DNA from: Bacillota bacterium
Lineage (GTDB): Bacteria > Bacillota > Bacilli > Paenibacillales > NBRC-103111
Direction of reading: 5' to 3'
DNA length: 6,619 nt
Assembly (NCBI GenBank): GCA_023391955.1
Contig: JAEWAA010000178.1
Location: forward strand, 1-6,619
In this document: piece by piece, positions 1 to 4,149 of the stretch
Layout: every line of letters starts with the position of its first letter
How positions within the stretch are numbered: position 1 is the stretch's first letter
Notes under the pieces: model-generated
Told to the model about the DNA's origin: nothing
Seen by the model: the letters and a program-made list of their open reading frames with translations, nothing else
The model's database searches: none
Translations under genes and position numbers: made by a program

Positions 1-803
1 CCACCGCCCTGGGCTTCGGCTTCCGCTGCGGCTTCCTGGGCCTCCTGCACATGGAGATCATCCAGGAGCGGATCGAGCGGGAGTTTAATATTGCCCTGAT
101 TACCACCGCCCCCAGCGTTGTGTTCAAGGTGACCCTGACCAACGGCGATGTGCTGACCATCGACAACCCCTCCAACTATCCGGAAGTGGGCAAGATTGAT
201 TATGTAGAGGAACCGTATGTGAAGGCAGGCATCATAGTGCCCAAGGATTATGTAGGCGTCGTCATGGAGCTGTGCCAGAACAAACGCGGCGACTTTGTGA
301 ATATGGAATATCTGGACGCCAACCGGGTAACGCTCACCTACGAAATGCCGCTGTCCGAGATCGTATATGACTTTTTCGACCAATTGAAGTCCAGCACCCG
401 GGGGTACGCTTCCTTCGACTACGAGATGTCGGGCTACAAACAATCCAATTTGGTCAAAATGGATATTCTTCTGAACAGCGAGCAAGTGGATGCCTTGTCC
501 GTTATTGTTCATAGAGACCGGGCTTATGCCCGTGGCAAGGCCATCTGCGAAAAGCTGAAGGAGATCATTCCCCAGCAAATGTTCGAGGTGCCGATCCAGG
601 CGGCCATCGGGCAGAAGATTATTTCCCGGGAAACCATCAAGGCCATGCGGAAAAACGTGCTTGCCAAGTGCTACGGCGGGGACATCTCCCGGAAGCGGAA
701 GCTCCTGGAGAAGCAAAAGGAAGGCAAAAAGCGCATGAAGCAGGTTGGCAGCGTGGAGGTTCCTCAAGAAGCCTTCATGGCCGTCCTGAAAATCGACGAA
801 TAA
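1..803 (+). CDS. lepA: Elongation factor 4 (LepA), C-terminal part; 5' end outside window
   Basis: This is a ribosome-associated translational GTPase of the EF-G family, linked by published work to back-translocation in vitro and to 30S assembly or initiation. The reading frame is open from the window edge (first whole codon at base 3) and gives about 266 residues, somewhat under half of the usual ~600. The GTPase and domain II portions lie upstream. Visible are the domain III block GFRCGFLGLLHMEIIQER, the domain V block SSTRGYASFDYE, and the LepA-specific C-terminal domain with QAAIGQKIISRETIKAMRKN, YGGDISRKRKLLEKQKEGK and the ending QEAFMAVLKIDE. That last domain distinguishes LepA from EF-G. 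The ATG at base 51 is internal, because the conserved sequence continues upstream of it. A terminator follows the TAA within a few bases, so lepA probably ends its own transcript rather than running into hemW. Confidence 0.97.
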   Translation, partial: TALGFGFRCGFLGLLHMEIIQERIEREFNIALITTAPSVVFKVTLTNGDVLTIDNPSNYPEVGKIDYVEEPYVKAGIIVPKDYVGVVMELCQNKRGDFVNMEYLDANRVTLTYEMPLSEIVYDFFDQLKSSTRGYASFDYEMSGYKQSNLVKMDILLNSEQVDALSVIVHRDRAYARGKAICEKLKEIIPQQMFEVPIQAAIGQKIISRETIKAMRKNVLAKCYGGDISRKRKLLEKQKEGKKRMKQVGSVEVPQEAFMAVLKIDE

Positions 804-807
804 GAAA

Positions 808-848
808 CAAACAGTAGCCGTTTCCAACAATGGCTGCTGTTTTTGTTA
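808..848 (+). terminator. Rho-independent terminator of lepA
   Basis: Bases 809-819 (AAACAGTAGCC) pair with 832-842 (GGCTGCTGTTT) in an 11-bp stem with a single T.G wobble and a 12-base loop. The T-rich run TTTTTGTT (840-847) overlaps and follows the right arm. It begins five bases after the lepA stop codon, the classical position. Seen directly; termination itself is inferred. Confidence 0.85.
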
Positions 849-922
849 GGGGGGCTGGTGAGTCTGGGGGAGGGACTTCGGCCGCCGCCCACCGCCCACC
901 GCCTGCGCCGCTTAGGCCCAAA

Positions 923-941
923 TGCAAAAGTGCAGTTATTT
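923..941 (+). repeat. Short intergenic repeat, copy 1 (forward)
   Basis: TGCAAAAGTGCAGTTATTT. All 19 bases are the exact reverse complement of 1028-1046 in copy 3. Its core is TGCA-AAAG-TGCA, a 4-bp dyad with a 4-base spacer; the fifth pair present in copies 2 and 3 is lost here because the base before TGCA is A. Confidence 0.85.
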
Positions 942-971
942 TCCGGCAAAAGGGCGGTTTGGCCCGGTTTA

Positions 972-989
972 CCTGCAAAAGTGCAGTTA
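972..989 (+). repeat. Short intergenic repeat, copy 2 (forward)
   Basis: CCTGCAAAAGTGCAGTTA. It is identical to copy 1 over TGCAAAAGTGCAGTTA, with its start 51 bases downstream. All 18 bases are the exact reverse complement of 1031-1048 in copy 3. The core CTGCA-AAAG-TGCAG is a full 5-bp dyad, and flanking TTTA (968-971) and TAAA (988-991) can extend the local hairpin across one mismatch. Confidence 0.88.
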
Positions 990-1026
990 AATTTCAACTA
1001 TATACCCTCCAGACCGCCCAAGCCCA

Positions 1027-1050
1027 GAAATAACTGCACTTTTGCAGGAT
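1027..1050 (-). repeat. Short intergenic repeat, copy 3 (inverted)
   Basis: This is the most complete copy: GAAATAAC followed by TGCACTTTTGCAGGAT on the + strand. It is inverted relative to copies 1 and 2. Its core CTGCA-CTTT-TGCAG is a 5-bp dyad. It is flanked by AGCCC (1021-1025) and GGGCT (1051-1055), which are complementary and could close a larger hairpin around the whole unit. Confidence 0.88.
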
Positions 1051-1076
1051 GGGCTGGTGGATAGCAGAAGGCCGGG

Positions 1077-1100
1077 GAAATAGATGCACTTTTGCAGGAT
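1077..1100 (-). repeat. Short intergenic repeat, copy 4 (inverted)
   Basis: It starts exactly 50 bases after copy 3, in the same orientation, and matches it at 22 of 24 positions. Only AC to GA at 1083-1084 differs. TGCACTTTTGCAGGAT (1085-1100) is identical. The core keeps the 4-bp TGCA-N4-TGCA dyad. It ends about 50 bases before the hemW start codon. Confidence 0.86.
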
Positions 1101-1136
1101 AAGGCGCGGGCACTGCGCAACATTTCTTGCCATACA

Positions 1137-1144
1137 GAAAGGAG
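1137..1144 (+). promoter_or_regulatory. Ribosome binding site that fixes the hemW start
   Basis: GAAAGGAG ends six bases before the ATG at 1151. A TTG at 1127 in the same frame would add eight residues, but it would place this site inside the coding region and it has no purine-rich site of its own. The ATG is therefore preferred. Confidence 0.85.
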
Positions 1145-1150
1145 CCGCTT

Positions 1151-2317
1151 ATGACGGACTATCGGTTGGACCCGCCAACGGCGGTGTATATTCATATCCC
1201 GTTTTGCTCGAACAAATGCCATTATTGCGACTTTACCTCTTATGTGGTCCAAGGCCAGCCGGTGGATGAGTATCTGGATGCTCTGGAACTGGAGATGGAG
1301 CGGACGGTATCGCTGCTGGCACCCCCTCGCGTAGAGACCATCTTCGTGGGAGGCGGCACGCCTACCGTACTGACACCGCCCCAGATGGAGCGGTTCCTGC
1401 GGATGACCCGGGATTATTTTCCTGACCGGGCAGAAGACTTGGAATTCACTATGGAAGCCAATCCCGGCACCACCGATCCTGACAAGCTGGACGTGATGAA
1501 GGAGGGGGGCGTAAACCGGGTGAGCTTCGGCGTACAGTCCTTCGACAATGGCCTCCTGTCCGGCATCGGACGGATCCATCAGACCGACGATGTATACCGG
1601 AGTCTGGAATATGCACAAAAGGCGGGTTTCCGCAATCTGACCATCGACCTGATGTTCGGCCTGCCGGGCCAGACGCTGCCCATGCTGGAGGATACCCTGG
1701 ACAAGGCGTTGGCGTTATCGCTGCAGCATTATTCCATCTACGGTTTGAAGGTGGAGGAGAACACCCTGTTTCACAGCCTATATATGAAGAACCAGCTGCT
1801 CCTGCCTGAGGAGGAGACAGAGGCGGAGATGTTCCGGTTAATCATGCGCCGGCTGGAGCAGGAGGGCTTCCGGCAGTACGAAATCAGCAATTTCGCCAAG
1901 CCGGGCTTCGAAAGCCGCCACAACTCCATGTACTGGCGGAACCGGGCTTACTACGGACTGGGTGCCGGGGCGCATGGTTATGCAAACCGGGAGCGGCATA
2001 TGAACCTGAAGGGCATCCGTCCTTATATCGAAGCCTGCAAAACCGGCCTGCCGCGGCTCTCCACCGATCCCGTCACCCGGGAGGAGGCCATGGAGGACTT
2101 TATGATGGTGGGACTCCGGCTGCTGGAGGGAGTGCGGGGCGAGGATTTCCAGGCACAGTTCGGCACTTCCATTGAAGAGGCCTTCGGCCCGGTGCTGGAG
2201 AAGCTGATAGGGGACAAGCTCCTGGACCGAACTCCGGAGGGCTACAAGCTGCCCCAGCATGCCGTTATGTACGGCAATGTTGTGTTCGGCGCATTTATTG
2301 GGCACCTTACCGTATAA
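1151..2317 (+). CDS. hemW: HemW, radical-SAM heme chaperone (oxygen-independent coproporphyrinogen III oxidase-like)
   Basis: A cytoplasmic radical-SAM protein of the HemN superfamily. The HemW branch binds heme and is thought to deliver it to respiratory enzymes, rather than oxidising coproporphyrinogen. The 388-residue product begins MTDYRLDPPTAVYIHIPFC. The [4Fe-4S] cluster ligands are C19, C23 and C26 in CSNKCHYCDF (CX3CX2C followed by D-F). True HemN enzymes have a further Cys two residues later, which is absent here, and this supports HemW. The SAM-binding GGGTPT motif is at about residues 67-72. FGVQSFDNGLLSGIGRIH and the long YEISNFAKPGFESRHN...YWRNRAYYGLGAGAHGY block are typical of the family, and the length is normal. 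Bacillus-type genomes also place hemW directly after lepA. No terminator is evident after the TAA, but the next gene has its own promoter. Many databases still call this protein HemN. Confidence 0.95.
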   Translation: MTDYRLDPPTAVYIHIPFCSNKCHYCDFTSYVVQGQPVDEYLDALELEMERTVSLLAPPRVETIFVGGGTPTVLTPPQMERFLRMTRDYFPDRAEDLEFTMEANPGTTDPDKLDVMKEGGVNRVSFGVQSFDNGLLSGIGRIHQTDDVYRSLEYAQKAGFRNLTIDLMFGLPGQTLPMLEDTLDKALALSLQHYSIYGLKVEENTLFHSLYMKNQLLLPEEETEAEMFRLIMRRLEQEGFRQYEISNFAKPGFESRHNSMYWRNRAYYGLGAGAHGYANRERHMNLKGIRPYIEACKTGLPRLSTDPVTREEAMEDFMMVGLRLLEGVRGEDFQAQFGTSIEEAFGPVLEKLIGDKLLDRTPEGYKLPQHAVMYGNVVFGAFIGHLTV

Positions 2318-2324
2318 ATTTCAC

Positions 2325-2353
2325 TTGTAACATTATACGTCATGTTGTATATT
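2325..2353 (+). promoter_or_regulatory. Probable sigma-A-type promoter of the acetyltransferase gene
   Basis: TTGTAA (2325-2330, 4/6 to TTGACA) and TATATT (2348-2353, 5/6 to TATAAT) are separated by exactly 17 bases. They lie in the AT-rich 68-base gap after hemW. A start site near 2360 would leave a leader of about 26 bases before the ATG at 2386. Confidence 0.6.
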
Positions 2354-2361
2354 TATTCATA
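2344..2361 (+). promoter_or_regulatory. ARG-box-like site overlapping the -10 element
   Basis: The core TGTATATTTATTCA (2346-2359) matches the ArgR/AhrC box core TGAAT-WWWW-ATTCA at all but one position (T instead of A at 2348). It covers the -10 hexamer and reaches the expected start site, where a bound repressor would block initiation. The gene it precedes is an ArgA-like acetyltransferase, which makes arginine control plausible. AT-rich promoter DNA can mimic this motif by chance. Confidence 0.45.
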
Positions 2362-2373
2362 TCAAATGATATG
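2358..2373. promoter_or_regulatory. 16-base dyad just downstream of the predicted start site
   Basis: CATATCA-AA-TGATATG has two perfect 7-base inverted arms around a 2-base centre. It lies between the predicted transcription start and the ribosome binding site (GGGTGGGA) and overlaps the ARG-box-like site by four bases. It could be a second operator half, a separate operator, or a weak leader hairpin (6 bp with a 4-base loop). The protein that might bind it cannot be told from the sequence. Confidence 0.4.
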
Positions 2374-2385
2374 GGTGGGATGTTG

Positions 2386-2853
2386 ATGGCAACCATGGCG
2401 GTAACCTGCAGAAGGGCGGCGGAACAAGACGTTGAAGCCCTGTACACGTTAATCAAGGGATATGCGGAGAAGGGAATTATGCTGTACCGGACCCGGGAAA
2501 CCCTGCGGGCCATCATCGACACCTTCGTGATCGCGGAGGCGGATGGCAAGCTGATCGGCTGCGGCTCCTTAAGCAAGCTGGGCAAGGATCTGGTGGAGAT
2601 CCGCTCCCTGGGAATGACGGAAGGCTACAAGGGTCAGGGAATCGGGTCCCTGATCGTGGGTATGCTGGTGGAGGAAGCGAAGAAACAAGGCATCCCCACC
2701 ATCATGGCATTAACCTACGAGGTGAAGTTCTTCGAGAAGAACGGCTTCGAGGTGGTGCCCAAGGAGATTTTTCCGGAGAAGGTCTGGAGAGACTGCATCC
2801 ATTGCAAAAAGCAGCATTGCTGCGACGAAATAGCCGTCCAAAGACGCCTGTGA
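2386..2853 (+). CDS. ArgA-like single-domain GNAT N-acetyltransferase (probable N-acetylglutamate synthase type)
   Basis: A predicted cytoplasmic acetyl-CoA-dependent N-acetyltransferase of 155 residues. The GNAT fold shows in order: RRAAEQDVEALYTLI (residues 9-23), IAEADGKLIGCGSL (49-62), EIRSLGMTEGYKGQGIG (71-87) with the acetyl-CoA pyrophosphate loop KGQGIG (82-87), and YEVKFFEKNGFEVV (111-124). The tail FPEKVWRDCIHCKKQHCCDEIA resembles the small stand-alone ArgA-type acetyltransferases that make N-acetylglutamate in the first step of arginine synthesis. Its four cysteines are C137, C140, C145 and C146. The ATG at 2386 is preferred because GGGTGGGA (2373-2380) ends five bases before it. 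ATG codons at 2371 and 2380 lack such a site, and ATG 2395 is a shorter alternative. The gene lies alone between a promoter with an ARG-box-like site and a terminator. Glutamate as substrate is inference; another amino acid or small amine is possible, so no gene symbol is given. Confidence 0.85.
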   Translation: MATMAVTCRRAAEQDVEALYTLIKGYAEKGIMLYRTRETLRAIIDTFVIAEADGKLIGCGSLSKLGKDLVEIRSLGMTEGYKGQGIGSLIVGMLVEEAKKQGIPTIMALTYEVKFFEKNGFEVVPKEIFPEKVWRDCIHCKKQHCCDEIAVQRRL

Positions 2854-2879
2854 TCACTTGACACAGGCGTTTTTCTTTG
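2844..2879 (+). terminator. Rho-independent terminator of the acetyltransferase gene
   Basis: ACGCCTGTG (2844-2852) and CACAGGCGT (2862-2870) form a perfect 9-bp stem with a 9-base loop, followed by TTTTCTTT. The left arm includes the last codons and most of the stop codon, so the terminator overlaps the end of the gene. The loop and right arm also contain the -35 hexamer of the downstream promoter. Confidence 0.85.
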
Positions 2880-2886
2880 ATATTTT
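2858..2886 (+). promoter_or_regulatory. Sigma-A-type promoter of the hrcA-grpE-dnaK operon
   Basis: A consensus TTGACA (2858-2863) and TATTTT (2881-2886, 4/6 to TATAAT) are separated by exactly 17 bases. The predicted start site is near 2893, five or so bases before CIRCE, which is where CIRCE sits in Bacillus-type heat-shock operons. The alternative TTGATA at 2877-2882 has no usable -10 at normal spacing. Confidence 0.65.
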
Positions 2887-2897
2887 TGTAATAACGG

Positions 2898-2924
2898 TTA
2901 GCACTCGTCTCGAATGAGTGCTAA
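2898..2924. promoter_or_regulatory. CIRCE operator (HrcA binding site)
   Basis: TTAGCACTC (2898-2906), a 9-base spacer, and GAGTGCTAA (2916-2924) form a perfect match to the CIRCE consensus inverted repeat. HrcA dimers bind this element and repress the operon; loss of HrcA activity in heat shock relieves repression. As RNA it would sit at the 5' end of the transcript as a 9-bp hairpin. The first gene downstream encodes HrcA itself, so this is an autoregulatory site. Confidence 0.98.
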
Positions 2925-2970
2925 CGATTCAAAAAAGCAAGCTACCCCGTTCCCGCGGACGGGAGGTTAT

Positions 2971-2979
2971 AGGGGAGGT
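2971..2979 (+). promoter_or_regulatory. Ribosome binding site that decides the hrcA start
   Basis: AGGGGAGGT lies nine bases before ATG 2989. A second purine-rich block, GGGAGGT at 2961-2967, lies just upstream but has no start codon at suitable distance. No comparable site precedes the in-frame ATG at 2914, which falls inside CIRCE. Confidence 0.8.
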
Positions 2980-2988
2980 CGGGCAAGG

Positions 2989-4014
2989 ATGTTATCGGAA
3001 CGTCAGAAGATGATTTTGAGCGCTATAGTAGATGATTATATCCGTTCGGCTGAGCCGGTGGGCTCCCGCAGTATTTCCAAACGGGGGGATGTGGCCTTCA
3101 GTCCAGCCACCATCCGCAACGAAATGTCCGATCTGGAGGAGCTGGGCTACCTGGAGCAGCCCCATACCTCGGCAGGACGGATTCCCTCGGAGAAGGGGTA
3201 CCGCTATTATGTGGACCATCTGCTTGCCCAAGGGGCCGTCACCCGGCCGGACTTGAACCTGATGAAGACGTTTTTCGCCGAAAGGCTGCAGGAGATGGAG
3301 CAGGTGATCCAGCAGGTGGCATCCATGCTGTCCGGATTGACCAACTATACCTCCATTGTTCTGGGGCCGGAGGTTTTTAATACAACCCTGCGGATGATTC
3401 AAGTGGTGCCGCTGGATGAGGTCAGCGCCGTGGCCATTATCGTCACCAGCACCGGCCAGGTGGAAAACAAAGTGTTCCGCATTCCCCCGGGTGTGCGGAT
3501 GGAGGAAATTGAGAAGTTCGTCCGCATCCTGAACGAACGCCTGAAGGGAGTTCCCTTGTTCCAGCTCCGCTCCAAGATTTATACGGAGATCAGCGAGGAG
3601 CTGTCCAAACATGTCAGCGGCTACGATGATCTTCTGAAGGTGTTCGAGGAAGTGGTGGTCAGCGACAAGCAGGACCGGATTTTTCTGGCGGGTTCGACCA
3701 ATCTCCTGGTGCAGCCGGAGTTTAAGGATGTGGAGCGGGTCAAGAGCTTCCTGGACCTGCTGGAGGAAACACCCACGCTGTTCAAGATCATCGGCTCAGC
3801 GCCTGAGGGACTGCAGGTACGGATCGGCAGCGAGAATACAGTAGCCGCCATCAATAATTGCAGTCTGATCACGGCAACCTACGCTGTGGACGGCAAAACC
3901 CTGGGCACCATCGGCATATTGGGGCCAACCCGGATGGAATACGGCAAGGTCATCGGTATTCTGAACCATTTTTCACAGGATATGGCCCAAATTATGCAGC
4001 GCTGGTACAAGTAA
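2989..4014 (+). CDS. hrcA: Heat-inducible transcription repressor HrcA
   Basis: A DNA-binding repressor of class I heat-shock genes that binds CIRCE and, in Bacillus, needs GroEL for full activity. From ATG 2989 the product is 341 residues, the usual HrcA length, and begins MLSERQKMILSAIVDDYI as other HrcA proteins do. The N-terminal winged-helix domain is clear: PVGSRSISKR (about 23-32), ATIRNEMSDLEELGYLEQ (40-57) and HTSAGRIPSEKGYRYYVD (59-76). The remainder is the GAF-like and dimerisation part, with FLAGSTNLLVQPEF in the middle and the conserved end TIGILGPTRMEYGKVIGILNHFSQDM. The frame is open upstream to an ATG at 2914, but those 25 residues are unlike HrcA and would start inside the operator. 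It is the first gene of the operon and is autoregulated through CIRCE. A 135-base gap with two hairpins separates it from grpE. Confidence 0.98.
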   Translation: MLSERQKMILSAIVDDYIRSAEPVGSRSISKRGDVAFSPATIRNEMSDLEELGYLEQPHTSAGRIPSEKGYRYYVDHLLAQGAVTRPDLNLMKTFFAERLQEMEQVIQQVASMLSGLTNYTSIVLGPEVFNTTLRMIQVVPLDEVSAVAIIVTSTGQVENKVFRIPPGVRMEEIEKFVRILNERLKGVPLFQLRSKIYTEISEELSKHVSGYDDLLKVFEEVVVSDKQDRIFLAGSTNLLVQPEFKDVERVKSFLDLLEETPTLFKIIGSAPEGLQVRIGSENTVAAINNCSLITATYAVDGKTLGTIGILGPTRMEYGKVIGILNHFSQDMAQIMQRWYK

Positions 4015-4040
4015 GCCATACTATATGCATTGCGGAGCCG

Positions 4041-4063
4041 AAAGCGGCCATTGCGCCGCTTTT
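4041..4063 (+). other. Hairpin between hrcA and grpE (weak terminator or processing site)
   Basis: AAAGCGGC (4041-4048) and GCCGCTTT (4055-4062) form a perfect 8-bp stem with a 6-base loop, followed by one more T and then GGG. The T tract (4060-4063) is too short for a strong terminator. It lies 26 bases after the hrcA stop. A partial terminator or a processing or stability hairpin would lower hrcA relative to grpE-dnaK. From memory, the Bacillus subtilis dnaK operon mRNA is processed between hrcA and grpE. Confidence 0.5.
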
Positions 4064-4067
4064 GGGT

Positions 4068-4084
4068 CTGGGTAAGAAACCCGG
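4068..4084 (+). other. Second small hairpin between hrcA and grpE
   Basis: CTGGGT (4068-4073) can pair with ACCCGG (4079-4084), six pairs including one T.G wobble, with loop AAGAA. It follows the first hairpin by five bases, giving a tandem arrangement. No T tract follows, so it is not a terminator on its own. Function unknown. Confidence 0.3.
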
Positions 4085-4132
4085 TATGCGGTGATTCTAC
4101 ATGTGGAGTATCCGGACGAAGGTTATTCTATC

Positions 4133-4143
4133 AAGGAGGTGAT
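4133..4143 (+). promoter_or_regulatory. Near-perfect ribosome binding site fixing the GTG start of grpE
   Basis: AAGGAGGTGAT is an 11-base match to the anti-Shine-Dalgarno end of 16S rRNA, six bases before GTG 4150. It selects GTG over the in-frame ATG at 4030, whose 40-residue extension is basic and unlike GrpE. Confidence 0.9.
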
Positions 4144-4149
4144 ATTCAG

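Larger units (their letters stand above)
849..1136. other. Gene-free spacer between lepA and hemW, with G-rich/C-rich block and repeat cluster
   Basis: I find no supportable gene in this stretch. It opens with a G-rich run (849-874, with GGGGGG, GGGGG and GGG tracts) and then a C-rich run (881-918) containing a 7-base tandem repeat (CGCCCAC twice at 886-899, then CGCCTGC at 900-906). From 923 to 1100 it carries four copies of a short repeat, listed separately. The short open frames here are low-complexity, lack ribosome binding sites and mostly translate the repeats (for example CKSAV), so they are left out. The AT-rich patch at 987-1004 contains TATATA (999-1004), which resembles a -10 element, but no partner -35 hexamer stands out. 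The promoter of hemW is therefore not identified. Confidence 0.7.

Noticed and set aside
830..1064. Short open frames on both strands in the lepA-hemW spacer, including the minus-strand frame at 998-1618
   Set aside because: They translate low-complexity GC-rich DNA, the terminator and the repeats, or run antisense through hemW. None has a ribosome binding site or a recognisable protein family.
923..1100. The regularly spaced repeats as a CRISPR array
   Set aside because: Units are only 16-24 bases with a 12-base invariant core, occur in both orientations, have one irregular interval, and no cas gene is nearby.
1127..1150. TTG at 1127 as the hemW start
   Set aside because: It would put the strong GAAAGGAG site inside the gene; ATG 1151 lies six bases after that site and gives the usual N-terminus.
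2802..2823. TGCAAAAAGCAG plus GCAGC-ATT-GCTGC near the end of the acetyltransferase gene as a further repeat copy
   Set aside because: It lies within coding sequence for the conserved Cys-rich tail and lacks the TGCA-N4-TGCA dyad, so the resemblance is coincidental.
2992..3612. 206-codon minus-strand frame opposite hrcA
   Set aside because: It is a shadow of conserved hrcA codons, with no start signals and no family resemblance.
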